Shown in pieces: positions 8,899 to 17,014 of a stretch of DNA of 64,000 nt. The DNA is from Halomonadaceae bacterium T82-2. Lineage in GTDB: Bacteria > Pseudomonadota > Gammaproteobacteria > Pseudomonadales > Halomonadaceae. Under the pieces are notes generated by a model. The model was not told the DNA's origin, ran no database searches, and saw only the letters and a program-made list of their open reading frames with translations. Every line of letters begins with the position of its first letter. Position 1 is the stretch's first letter. Position numbers and translations under genes: made by a program. The stretch spans positions 1 through 64,000 of the forward strand of contig LSBP01000012.1 of the NCBI GenBank assembly GCA_001577635.1, read 5' to 3'.

Positions 8899-10314
8899 CT
8901 AGCTCCTGGGCAGGGCCTTGAAGGCCGCCAGGGCGCGTTCCCGGGCGGCCTTGTGGTCGACGATCGGCGGCGGGTAGTCGGCCGCCCCCAGGGCGTCACG
9001 CGGCGGAGCGTGCCGTGCCTTGGCGGGCAGGTCGGCGAGCTCGGGCAGGTATTCGGCGAGGAAACGCCCGTCGGGGTCGAAGCGCCGCGACTGGGTGGTG
9101 GGGTTGAAGATACGGAAGTAGGGCGCGGCATCGGTGCCGGTGGAGGCCGCCCACTGCCAGCCGCCGTTGTTGGCGGCAAACTCGCCGTCGACCAGATGGC
9201 GCAGGAAGAAGGCCTCGCCGCGGCGCCAGTCGATCAGCAGGTGCTTGGTCAGAAACATCGCCGTGACCATGCGCAGACGATTGTGCATCCAGCCGGTGCG
9301 CACCAGCTGGCGCATCGCCGCGTCGACCAGCGGGTAACCGGTTCGCCCTTCGCACCAGGCGCGGAAGGCATCGTCATCGTCGCGCCAGGCGAGGGCCTCG
9401 GTGTGGTGCTGGAAGGGGCGGTGACGGCAGACCTCGGGGAAGCCGACCACGATGTGCTGGTAGAACTCGCGCCAGACGAGCTCGTTGATCCAGCCGGTGA
9501 GCCCTGCGTCGCCGTCGCCGAGGTGCCCGCCGTTTTCCGCCATCGCCGCCTGCAGGCACTGGCGGTGAGAGAGCATGCCCAGCGCCAGGTAGGGCGAGAG
9601 CTCGCTGGTGCCGGCGATGGCCGGCTGGTCGCGTTGTTCGTGGTAGTGGCGCGCCCGATAGCGCAAAAAGCGCGCCAGTCGGTCGGCGGCGGCCGTCTCG
9701 CCGGCGGGCCACAGTCGGGCATCCACCGGCGTGTCGGCCAGGCGTGGCGCGTCCGGCAGCGCCTCGGCGGCGATCGGCAGCGCGGCCTGCACGGTCGGCG
9801 CGTCGCGCAGGGCCAGCCGTTCGGCGTCGATCTGGCGGTGCCAGGCTCGGGCGAACGGGGTGAAGACGCTGTAGTAGTGCCCCTGGCCGGTCAGCAGCTC
9901 GCCGGGTTCGAAGGCCACGGCATCGGTCCAGGCGTGGCTGGCCAGTCCGGCCTCGCGGAAGGCCGCCTGCACGGCGGCGTCGCGCCGGGCTTCGTTCAGC
10001 GGGTATTCGCGATTGAAGTGCAGCGCGGCGACGTCATGCTCGCGGGCGATGGCCAGCAGGGGCTCGGCGGCGGCCGAGAAGTCGCCGATGTCGCGCTGCA
10101 GCAGCGGGATATGGTAGCCGGCCAGGGCCTCGCCGAGCGCCGCCACGCCGCGACGCAGGAAGTCGATCTTGTTGGCCCCGTGCCCGTGGTCCTGCCACTG
10201 CGCCGGGCAGTGAAGGAACACGGCGATCACCGGCCCACGGCGGGCCGCGGCGGCCAGGGCCGTGTTGTCGAGGGTGCGCAGATCGCTGCGGAACCAGACA
10301 AGTTGACGGGCCAT
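8899..10314 (-). CDS. phrB: Deoxyribodipyrimidine photolyase (class I CPD photolyase/cryptochrome family)
   Basis: This enzyme uses blue light and FADH- to split cyclobutane pyrimidine dimers in DNA. The 471-aa length is normal. The N-terminal antenna domain begins LVWFRSDLRTLDN; the C-terminal FAD domain shows TGYPLVDAAMRQL, GWMHNRLRMV and the NNGGWQWAASTGTDAAPYFRIFNP block, which is diagnostic of the family. It lies 24 bases downstream of the MerR regulator on the same strand, so the two are probably co-transcribed. Confidence 0.95.
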   Translation of the reverse strand: MARQLVWFRSDLRTLDNTALAAAARRGPVIAVFLHCPAQWQDHGHGANKIDFLRRGVAALGEALAGYHIPLLQRDIGDFSAAAEPLLAIAREHDVAALHFNREYPLNEARRDAAVQAAFREAGLASHAWTDAVAFEPGELLTGQGHYYSVFTPFARAWHRQIDAERLALRDAPTVQAALPIAAEALPDAPRLADTPVDARLWPAGETAAADRLARFLRYRARHYHEQRDQPAIAGTSELSPYLALGMLSHRQCLQAAMAENGGHLGDGDAGLTGWINELVWREFYQHIVVGFPEVCRHRPFQHHTEALAWRDDDDAFRAWCEGRTGYPLVDAAMRQLVRTGWMHNRLRMVTAMFLTKHLLIDWRRGEAFFLRHLVDGEFAANNGGWQWAASTGTDAAPYFRIFNPTTQSRRFDPDGRFLAEYLPELADLPAKARHAPPRDALGAADYPPPIVDHKAARERALAAFKALPRS

Positions 10315-10338
10315 GGGGCACTCCTGCAGGGCGTGGGC

Positions 10339-11250
10339 TCAGCCGATCAGCGGGCGCAGCCGGTCGAGCGCCTGGGTGGGCTGATCGCCCAGGGCCTCCA
10401 GTGCGGTGTCCTCGATGTCGCCGGCGCGGATCCGGGTTACCGGTCCGGCCAGGCACACCGGTACCGGCAGCTGGTCGGCCAGCCGCGGCAGCTGGCGACG
10501 CACCACGTCGTTGCGTTCGGCCCGGCCGCTGAGCATGACCACGGCGGACGGGCGCAGGCGCTCCACCGCCAGCGGCCAGTCACCCTGGGGCAGCGGCGCA
10601 TCGAACAGCTGCACTTGGTAACCGGCGTCGGCGGCGGCCAGCGCAAACAGCAGCGACCACAGCGAGCCGGGGTCGTCGGGCAGGCAGGCGACCACCACCA
10701 GGGCACCGCTGGAACGGAGATTGGCATGGTAGAGCCGGGTGCCGATGCGCGTGCGCAGAAAGGCACTCAGGAACTGGCGCTGGAGGCCGGCGCCCAGCTG
10801 GTCGCCCCAGCGCTCCTCGAGCTCGCCGATCAGCGGCTGCCACAGCTCGTGCAGGCAGGTGGCGACGGGATAGAGCGCCAGCCCCTGGTTGAACAGCGAT
10901 TCCAGCCGGGCGCCGTCGAGGGCCTCGATGCCGGCCAGCAGCTGCCGGCGCTGGCCCTCCCAGTCGCCGCCGTCGTCGGTGAGGGGCTCGGGGGGCGTCT
11001 CGGGCTGATCGAGCAGGTCGCGCACCTGGCTGACCGGCACCCCCCGGTTGAGCCATTGCAGGATGCGTTCGACACGCTGGATGTCGTCGCGGGCGTAGAG
11101 ACGGTGCCCCTTGGGAGTGCGCTGGGGGCGGATCAGGCCGTAGCGGCGCTCCCAGGCCCGCAGGGTGACGGAGTTGACCCCTGTCAGGCGGGAAACTTCG
11201 CGAATCGGATACAGCGGGGCGCCGGTCGGATCCGTTGACTTGTCACTCAT
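10339..11250 (-). CDS. MerR-family regulator with degenerate cobalamin-binding domain (CarH/LitR/MlrA-like)
   Basis: The 303-aa protein has an N-terminal MerR winged helix (residues 13-55; REVSRLTGVNSVTLRAWERR) and a C-terminal B12-binding-type Rossmann domain (about 100-300), the architecture of the light-dependent repressor CarH/LitR and of MlrA/BluR. Aligned by eye to CarH, the ligand motif W-x9-EH reads W137 followed by Arg147-Trp148, and the E/D-x-H-x2-G loop reads ACLPDDPGSLW (188-198) with no histidine. It therefore probably does not bind adenosylcobalamin in the CarH manner. It heads an operon with the photolyase, and TTGTACAA repeats lie upstream. The ATG at 11250 (MSDKSTDPTG) is preferred over a longer form that would start inside those repeats. 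Confidence 0.88.
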   Translation of the reverse strand: MSDKSTDPTGAPLYPIREVSRLTGVNSVTLRAWERRYGLIRPQRTPKGHRLYARDDIQRVERILQWLNRGVPVSQVRDLLDQPETPPEPLTDDGGDWEGQRRQLLAGIEALDGARLESLFNQGLALYPVATCLHELWQPLIGELEERWGDQLGAGLQRQFLSAFLRTRIGTRLYHANLRSSGALVVVACLPDDPGSLWSLLFALAAADAGYQVQLFDAPLPQGDWPLAVERLRPSAVVMLSGRAERNDVVRRQLPRLADQLPVPVCLAGPVTRIRAGDIEDTALEALGDQPTQALDRLRPLIG

Positions 11251-11329
11251 GCGCACTCGGGCCTCTTGCAGTCCAACGACACGGCCCGCCTCCCGGGGGC
11301 CGTTATCATCTACAGAATGGGGGAGATAG

Positions 11330-11355
11330 TTGTACAAGGCAACCGCGTTGTACAA
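11330..11355. promoter_or_regulatory. Tandem TTGTACAA palindromes upstream of merR-phrB
   Basis: Two perfect 8-base palindromes TTGTACAA lie at 11330-11337 and 11348-11355, 18 bases apart centre to centre, in the 123-base gap ahead of merR. This arrangement suits autoregulation by the MerR protein. A related sequence is present at 12861-12877. Confidence 0.55.
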
Positions 11356-11373
11356 ATCGTCTTCGCGTCCATT

Positions 11374-11754
11374 CTATCGCGACGCCGTGGGGTGTGCGCG
11401 ACTCTCGATAATCGCCGCCAGGGCGTCGACGAAGGCGGAATGCTCGCCCACCGGGGGCAGCAGCGTTAGTGCAAGGTCGGGGTGCTCGGCGCTCAGGCGC
11501 TCGAGCTGGCCGGGCACGTCCTCGCGCAGGTGGCGGCCGGCGGCGAAGAACAGCGGCAGAATCTCGGCGCGGCGGCAGCCGGCGGCGGCCAGCTCGGCGG
11601 CGACGCTGTCCAGCGACGGCTCGCAGAGCTCCATGTAGGCCAGGCGCAGCGGGCGTTCGAGGCGTTCGGCCAGGGACTGGCTCAGGTTGTCGAAGGGCGC
11701 GCGCCAGCGCGGGTCGCGGGACCCGTGGGCGAGCAGGATCAGGGCGTCATGCAT
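11374..11754 (-). CDS. Short CbiX/SirB-type sirohydrochlorin chelatase-like protein
   Basis: The 126-aa protein begins MHDALILLAHGSRDPRW; the LLAHGSRD motif carries the metal-binding histidine of CbiX-type chelatases, and the single-domain length matches the short (CbiX-S) form that acts as a dimer. The family inserts Co or Fe into sirohydrochlorin, but stand-alone copies far from cobalamin genes have uncertain substrates. The ATG at 11754 lies within an 8-base overlap with the upstream flavoprotein, so the two genes are coupled. Confidence 0.82.
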   Translation of the reverse strand: MHDALILLAHGSRDPRWRAPFDNLSQSLAERLERPLRLAYMELCEPSLDSVAAELAAAGCRRAEILPLFFAAGRHLREDVPGQLERLSAEHPDLALTLLPPVGEHSAFVDALAAIIESRAHPTASR

Positions 11755-12778
11755 GCAGGTTCTCCTTGTCGGCGAGTCGAGTGGCCAGATGGTGGCCCAG
11801 AGCGTGGCCGGACAGCCAGGCGTCCTCGATGCGTCCGTCCCGCCAGGCGTCGCCGCACAGCGCCAGGCCGTTGCCACCCGACCGGTAGCCGGGCCCGTCG
11901 CTGTCCGCTGTCACCGGCTGGGCGTAGCGCCAGCGATGTGCCGTGAGCAGCTCGGCGGCGGGCAGGGGCGCGGGATACTGCGCGGCGAAGGCGGCGAGCA
12001 GGGCTGCGGCCACCGTGTCGGGATCGTCCTCCAGATGATCGATACTCCAGGCGACGTCGGCGAGCAGAGTCAGGCTCTCGCTCTGGGCGTGGCGACCGGG
12101 CTTGGTGTGATTGCGGATGACGCGATGCAGCGGCCCCGTCGGGAAGGCGGCGGTCTGCCAGTCCGGTGCCGGAGCCTCGAGCGTCGGCAGCCGCGTGGAA
12201 AACCGGACGCAGGCGGCCCAGCAGGGCGTCATCGGGCGTTGCGTGCAGGCCGCCGCCAGTTCGGGGGCGATGGGGCCGAGCAGCACGGCGGCCTGGGGCG
12301 TCGGCAGGGCCAGCACCACGCCGGCGAAGGGGCCGTGGTGCGCGTTGGTCTCTGCCGCCAGCCACCAGCCCTCGGGTGTGGACCGAATGGCAATGATGCG
12401 CTGGCCGGTGTGTACCTCGAGCCCTTCGGCCAGGTGCCGGGCCAGGGCGCTCATGCGCGGCACCGCGGTGAAGCGCTCGGCGTCGGGTGCCGGCTGCCAC
12501 CCGTCGGCGGTGACCCGCCACGGACGAGTCGGCCAGGGTGCGACGAGGCCGGCGTCCCGCCAGGCGCTCAGGGCTTGGCGAAACGCCGGGTGGCGTGCGG
12601 TGAAGTGCTGGGCGCCGAGGTCGAAGACGGTTTCGTCGACGCGGCGGTTGGCCAGGCGGCCGCCGGGGCCGCGGGCCTTGTCGAAGAGCTGCACGGCCCG
12701 ACCGTGGTCGACGAGCACGCGGGCGCAGGCCAGGCCGGCGATACCGGCACCGATGATGGCAAGCGGGGCGACCGTCAT
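11747..12778 (-). CDS. Renalase-like FAD/NAD(P)-binding oxidoreductase
   Basis: The 343-aa flavoprotein has the dinucleotide-binding motif AIIGAGIAGLACARVL near the N terminus, then FDKARGPGGRLANRR and FDLGAQHFTARH, the pattern of the renalase-like group of bacterial amine-oxidase homologues. The C-terminal GLALCGDAWRDGRIEDAWLSG is the second FAD-contact segment. Its substrate is unknown. The start at 12778 (MTVAPLAIIGAG) leaves a 128-base divergent control region shared with the TIGR01777 gene. Confidence 0.85.
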   Translation of the reverse strand: MTVAPLAIIGAGIAGLACARVLVDHGRAVQLFDKARGPGGRLANRRVDETVFDLGAQHFTARHPAFRQALSAWRDAGLVAPWPTRPWRVTADGWQPAPDAERFTAVPRMSALARHLAEGLEVHTGQRIIAIRSTPEGWWLAAETNAHHGPFAGVVLALPTPQAAVLLGPIAPELAAACTQRPMTPCWAACVRFSTRLPTLEAPAPDWQTAAFPTGPLHRVIRNHTKPGRHAQSESLTLLADVAWSIDHLEDDPDTVAAALLAAFAAQYPAPLPAAELLTAHRWRYAQPVTADSDGPGYRSGGNGLALCGDAWRDGRIEDAWLSGHALGHHLATRLADKENLHA

Positions 12779-12860
12779 GCGAGGCTCTCCTGTGCGGGGG
12801 CGGAAAAGGGCTGCCGAACAGGTAGTCGCCGGCACGCCGCGCCGACTAGACTAGCAAAGC

Positions 12861-12877
12861 GTACAACGTCTGTATAA
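12861..12877. promoter_or_regulatory. GTACAAC/GTATAAC repeat in the divergent control region
   Basis: GTACAAC and GTATAAC occur as direct repeats one helical turn apart (11-base period) between the divergent flavoprotein and epimerase genes. They resemble the half-sites of the TTGTACAA palindromes ahead of merR, so co-regulation by the same MerR protein is inferred. Confidence 0.4.
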
Positions 12878-12906
12878 CTCGGCTTCAGCCAAGCCAAGGA
12901 GGCCCG

Positions 12907-13818
12907 ATGCATGTGTTGATGACCGGCGGGACCGGCTTCGTGGGACGTCGGCTCGCCGAGCGGCTGGCCGCGGCCGGTCACACGCTGTCGGTGGTATCCC
13001 GTGACCCCGAGGCGGCGGCCCGGGTACTGCCGCCGGCGACCGCGATCCGTTCCCGAGTGCTCGACTTCCGCGATATCGGCGTCGAGGCGATCGTCAACCT
13101 GGCCGGCGAGCCGATCGCCGACAAGCGCTGGAGCGCGGCACAGAAGTGCCGCCTGGTCGACTCCCGGGTCGCCATCACCCGCGAGCTGGTGACGCTGTGC
13201 CACACGGCCGACGCGCCGCCCCGGGTGATGGTCTCGGGCTCGGCGATGGGCTATTACGGCGCTCAGGGCGAGCGGGTGGTGGACGAGGACACGCCGCCCC
13301 ACGACGAGTTCGCCCACCGGCTGTGTGCCGAGTGGGAGGCGGCGGCCCGCGAGGCCGAGCCGGCCGGCGTGCGGGTGGCGCTGCTGCGCACCGGGCTGGT
13401 GCTGGATGCCGGCGGCGGCACCCTGGCGAAGATGCTGCCGCCGTTCCGGCTGGGCCTTGGGGGGCGCTTCGGCGATGGCCGCCAGTTCATGCCGTGGATC
13501 CACCGCGAGGATCACGTGCGCAGCATCGAGTTCCTGCTTGCGCGGGACGACCTTGACGGGCCGTTCAACGCCTCGGCCCCGCACCCGGTCACCAACGCCG
13601 AGTTCACCCGCACTCTGGCGCAGCGGCTGCATCGCCCGGCGCTGCTGCCGGTGCCGGGCAGGCTGCTCGAGCTGGCGCTGGGCGAGATGGCGCGACTGCT
13701 GCTTACCGGCGCGGACATGCGCCCGCGCCGGCTGCTCGATGCCGGCTTTCGCTTCGACTACGAGACGCTGGACGCCGCGCTCGCCGCGATCCTTTCGCGG
13801 GGCAAGCGTCGCGACTGA
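12907..13818 (+). CDS. TIGR01777 family NAD(P)-dependent epimerase-like protein (YfcH type)
   Basis: The 303-aa protein has an N-terminal Rossmann motif MTGGTGFVGRRLAERL (residues 5-20) and the family-specific segments VNLAGEPIADKRWSAAQK, SGSAMGYYG and PWIHREDHV. It belongs to the extended SDR group called TIGR01777/YfcH (once mislabelled as a SulA homologue), whose reaction is not established. Its stop codon lies inside a half-copy of the REP-like repeat. It is divergent from the renalase-like gene and may share its regulation. Confidence 0.88.
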   Translation: MHVLMTGGTGFVGRRLAERLAAAGHTLSVVSRDPEAAARVLPPATAIRSRVLDFRDIGVEAIVNLAGEPIADKRWSAAQKCRLVDSRVAITRELVTLCHTADAPPRVMVSGSAMGYYGAQGERVVDEDTPPHDEFAHRLCAEWEAAAREAEPAGVRVALLRTGLVLDAGGGTLAKMLPPFRLGLGGRFGDGRQFMPWIHREDHVRSIEFLLARDDLDGPFNASAPHPVTNAEFTRTLAQRLHRPALLPVPGRLLELALGEMARLLLTGADMRPRRLLDAGFRFDYETLDAALAAILSRGKRRD

Positions 13819-13830
13819 CGTCGCTCCCAC
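13809..13830. repeat. Half REP-like unit overlapping the epimerase stop codon
   Basis: The sequence TCGCGACTGACGTCGCTCCCAC is the right half of the repeat found at 128-193 and 49815-49884. The TGA at 13816-13818 within it terminates the upstream reading frame. Confidence 0.7.
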
Positions 13831-13863
13831 AATGCCCACAGGGAAGATGTCTCGATGGCTGCT

Positions 13864-13931
13864 TGTGGGAGGGGATTCATCCCCGAGGACGGAGCCCCGG
13901 GGCTTGCCTGTCGCGGATGAACTCGCTCCCG
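13864..13931. repeat. REP-like intergenic palindromic repeat, copy 2
   Basis: The unit begins TGTGGGAGGGGATTCATCCCCGA and ends TCGCGGATGAACTCGCTCCC. The head half is identical to copy 3; the tail hairpin has diverged. It lies between the convergent epimerase and rapA genes. Confidence 0.75.
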
Positions 13932-13944
13932 CAACGACGTGATG

Positions 13945-16881
13945 TTAGCGTCGAGTTTCCTTGTCCACCGTCACGATCACCCGCACCGCGTCGAGACGCA
14001 GCCGCGCGCCCTCGATGGCGGTGTCGAGGGCCGCGCGCTCGTCGCGCAGGGCATCGAGTTCGTCCTGACGCACCGAGGGGTTGTGGCGGGCCAGCGCCTG
14101 CAGGCGGGTCAGCTCGCCGTCGAGGCGTTCGCGCATGCGGCTCTGGGCGGCCTCGAGGATGGTCGGCAGCTCGCGCTCGGCCTCGCTCTCGCCGCGGGTC
14201 AGCAGGTCGCGGAGCTGCTCGTGGCGTGACTTGATCAGGTCGCGGGCCACCGCCTTCTTGACCTTCTGCAGGTTCTTGGCCAGTCCGGTGAACGAGACCT
14301 TGTCGGCCAGGTTGGCGCCGGATTCGTCGAGCAGCACGCGGATCGCCGTGGGCGGCAGGAAGCGGTCCACGTGCAGGTGCGTGGGCGCCGGGCAGTGGGT
14401 GCAGAAGACCAGCTCGGTGAGCACCCGGCCGGGCGGGATGGCGGGATGATCGAGCAGCGCCAGTGCCGTGTTGCCCATGGTGCCGGTGAGAATGCGGTCC
14501 ATGATCTCGCGGGTCAGCGGGTGCTCCCAGGAGAGGTGCTGGACGTCGTCACGGGCCAGGGCGCGCTCGCGGGAGCGGGTGGCGGTGAAGCCTTCCTCGC
14601 CCTTCACCAGCCCCGGCAGGCCGTCGAGCATCTGCGGGCCGGCGCGCAGGTGCAGCAGTTCGCCGCCCAGGTCCTGGCTGTCGACACCGAAGATGTCCAG
14701 CGCCTGGTCCAGGTAGCGCGGCAGGGCGCGGTCCGCGTCGAGCTCGCGGATCGCCGTGGCGACGGCATCGGCGCGCTCGTTGCGGCAGGCGTTGAGCTCG
14801 AGCAGGCGGTTGCGTCCGGCGTTGCGTTCGGCCAGCTTGGCGTCGAACAGCGCGCGGGTCTCGTCGACCACCTCGGCGAGGGCGTCGTCGTCGAGTAGCG
14901 ATTCGGCCAGATCATCACCGAAGGCGTCGAACAGGTCGCTGCCCACGCCATGGGGCGCGCTGAAGGCGTCCATGCCTTCCTGGTACCAGCGCAGCAGCCG
15001 CTCGCCGGGGCTGTCGGTGAACACCGGCACGTGGATCTCGATGGCGTGGCGCTGGCCGATGCGGTCCAGGCGGCCGATGCGCTGCTCGAGCTGGTCGGGA
15101 TGCTGGGGCAGGTCGAACATCACCAGATGGCGGCAGAACTGGAAGTTGCGTCCTTCCGAGCCGATCTCCGAGCAGATCAGCAGCTGGCTGCCGTCCTCCG
15201 CGTCGGCGAAGTCGGCGGCGGCGCGGTCGCGCTCGACCAGTGTCAGCCCCTCGTGGAACACCGGGGCGTGGACACCGCCCAGCACGCGCAGCGCCTCGGC
15301 CAGATCGATGGCGGTCTGGCGGTCGTGGGCGATCACCAGCGCCTTGTCGCGGCCCATCTCGGTGAGCTGTTCGAGCAGCCAGGTGACGCGCGGGTCGATC
15401 TGCCACCAGGGCTCGCCGTTGAGCGGGTCGTCGTCCAGCGCCCGGTAGGTGGCGTCCAGATAGAGCATCACGTCGGGGTGATCGAGCCCGGTCTCGATCA
15501 GCAGTTCATCGAGAGAGTCCTCGTCGCGGGCGAGCTTGCGCAGCACGCGGCGGTAGGCCGAGGGCGGGTCGAGGCGCGTGACGTGCAGGCGCCGTTCGGG
15601 GAAGCCGCCGACATGGCGCCGGCTGTTGCGGAACATCACCCGGCCGGTGCCGTGGCGGTCGAGCAGCTGGTCACGCAGCTGGGTCCGTGCGGCCTCGCGC
15701 TGGGCGCTATCGCTCTCGGGGTCGGCCAGGGTGTCGAGCAGCGCCCGGCTGTCGGCGTCGTCGATGACCGTGGCGGCGGTGTCCAGTGCCGTTGCGTCGC
15801 CGGGCAGGGCGTCGAGGGCGTCGATGGCCTCGGCGACCCGCACGTAGCCGGCTTCCTCGGCGCGGAAGCGCTCGAGGTCATGGTAGCGGTCGGGGTCGAG
15901 CAGGCGCAGCCGGGCGAAGTGGCTCTCCAGGCCCATCTGCTCGGGGGTGGCGGTGAGCAGCAGCAGCCCCGGCGCCACGGCGGCCAGGCGCTCGACGCAG
16001 GCGTAGCCGGGGCCGCTCTCCTCCGGCGTCCAGTCCAGATGGTGGGCCTCGTCGACGATCAGCAGGTCCCAGGCGCAGGCCTCGGCCTGGCTCTGGCGAT
16101 GCGGGTTGGCGAACAGCCACTGCTGGCTGGCGAGGATCAGCTGGCCGGCCTCGAAGGGGTTGGCCTCGCCATGGGCCTGGCTCTGGCGCTCGTCGAGCAG
16201 GGTGACCTCGATGGCGAAGCGGCGCAGCAGCTCGACCAGCCACTGGTGGGTGAGGCTGTCGGGGACCAGGATCAGCGCCCGCTCGGCGCGCCCGGTGAGC
16301 AGCAGGCGGTGCAGGATCAGCCCGGCCTCGATGGTCTTGCCCAGCCCCACCTCGTCGGCGAGCAGCACGCGCGGCGCGTGACGCCGCGAGACCTCGTCGG
16401 CGATATAGAGCTGGTGGGGAATCAGGTCGATCTTGGGGCCCGCCAGGCCCAGCGCCGGGTTCTGGCTGATGCGGTGGTGGTGATGCAGAGTGCGAAAGCG
16501 CAGGTCGAACCAGTCGTTGCGGTCGACCTGGCCGGTGAGCAGGCGATCGCGGGCCTGGTTGAACTGCATGCGGTCGGAGAGCTTGGCCTCGGAGAGCTCG
16601 TGCCACTCGCCGGCGGCGTCGAAGCCGATATAGATCACCAGGCCGTCGACTTCCTTGGTGTCGTCGACGGTCAGGGTGACACCCTCGGCGGACTCGATGT
16701 GATCGCCGCTGCCGAAGACCACGCGGGTCAGCGGTGCCTGACGCGCGCTGTAGGTGCGGGTTTCCTGGCTGGCGGCGAAGAGCACGGTGACGCTGCGGAA
16801 ATCGACGTTGAGGATGGTACCCAGGCCCAGTTCGGCCTCGCCGTCGCTGATCCAGCGCTGGCCGGGAATGAAGTCGCTCAT
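13945..16881 (-). CDS. rapA: RNA polymerase-associated SWI2/SNF2 ATPase RapA
   Basis: RapA is an ATP-dependent motor that recycles RNA polymerase stalled in post-termination complexes. The 978-aa protein starts with the tandem Tudor-like N-terminal region (PGQRWISDGEAELGLGTI), then the helicase core with Walker A LADEVGLGKTIEAGL near residue 175, DEAHHLDW, and the second RecA lobe with ICSEIGSEGRNFQFC and DRIGQRH, then the C-terminal RapA domain. Length and motif order match E. coli RapA (968 aa). It is a single-gene unit flanked by repeats on one side and the thioredoxin gene on the other. Confidence 0.96.
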   Translation of the reverse strand: MSDFIPGQRWISDGEAELGLGTILNVDFRSVTVLFAASQETRTYSARQAPLTRVVFGSGDHIESAEGVTLTVDDTKEVDGLVIYIGFDAAGEWHELSEAKLSDRMQFNQARDRLLTGQVDRNDWFDLRFRTLHHHHRISQNPALGLAGPKIDLIPHQLYIADEVSRRHAPRVLLADEVGLGKTIEAGLILHRLLLTGRAERALILVPDSLTHQWLVELLRRFAIEVTLLDERQSQAHGEANPFEAGQLILASQQWLFANPHRQSQAEACAWDLLIVDEAHHLDWTPEESGPGYACVERLAAVAPGLLLLTATPEQMGLESHFARLRLLDPDRYHDLERFRAEEAGYVRVAEAIDALDALPGDATALDTAATVIDDADSRALLDTLADPESDSAQREAARTQLRDQLLDRHGTGRVMFRNSRRHVGGFPERRLHVTRLDPPSAYRRVLRKLARDEDSLDELLIETGLDHPDVMLYLDATYRALDDDPLNGEPWWQIDPRVTWLLEQLTEMGRDKALVIAHDRQTAIDLAEALRVLGGVHAPVFHEGLTLVERDRAAADFADAEDGSQLLICSEIGSEGRNFQFCRHLVMFDLPQHPDQLEQRIGRLDRIGQRHAIEIHVPVFTDSPGERLLRWYQEGMDAFSAPHGVGSDLFDAFGDDLAESLLDDDALAEVVDETRALFDAKLAERNAGRNRLLELNACRNERADAVATAIRELDADRALPRYLDQALDIFGVDSQDLGGELLHLRAGPQMLDGLPGLVKGEEGFTATRSRERALARDDVQHLSWEHPLTREIMDRILTGTMGNTALALLDHPAIPPGRVLTELVFCTHCPAPTHLHVDRFLPPTAIRVLLDESGANLADKVSFTGLAKNLQKVKKAVARDLIKSRHEQLRDLLTRGESEAERELPTILEAAQSRMRERLDGELTRLQALARHNPSVRQDELDALRDERAALDTAIEGARLRLDAVRVIVTVDKETRR

Positions 16882-17014
16882 GGTGTCCTAAATGCTCGAA
16901 GAAATCGGGGCTTGCGGGCCGGCGGGCTTGCGGTCCCGGCCGCCCGGCGATGGGGCGCCGTATACTAACGCAAAGCGGCAGGCGGCTTAAGCGCCGCTCG
17001 CGCTTTCTCGCCGA

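Noticed and set aside
8755-11238. Long plus-strand open frame (about 827 codons) opposite phrB and merR
   Set aside because: It has no domain signature and is antisense to a clear photolyase and MerR gene; typical GC-rich antisense opening.
14950-16968. Plus-strand open frame of about 672 codons opposite rapA
   Set aside because: RapA motifs are continuous on the other strand; the antisense product is low-complexity.
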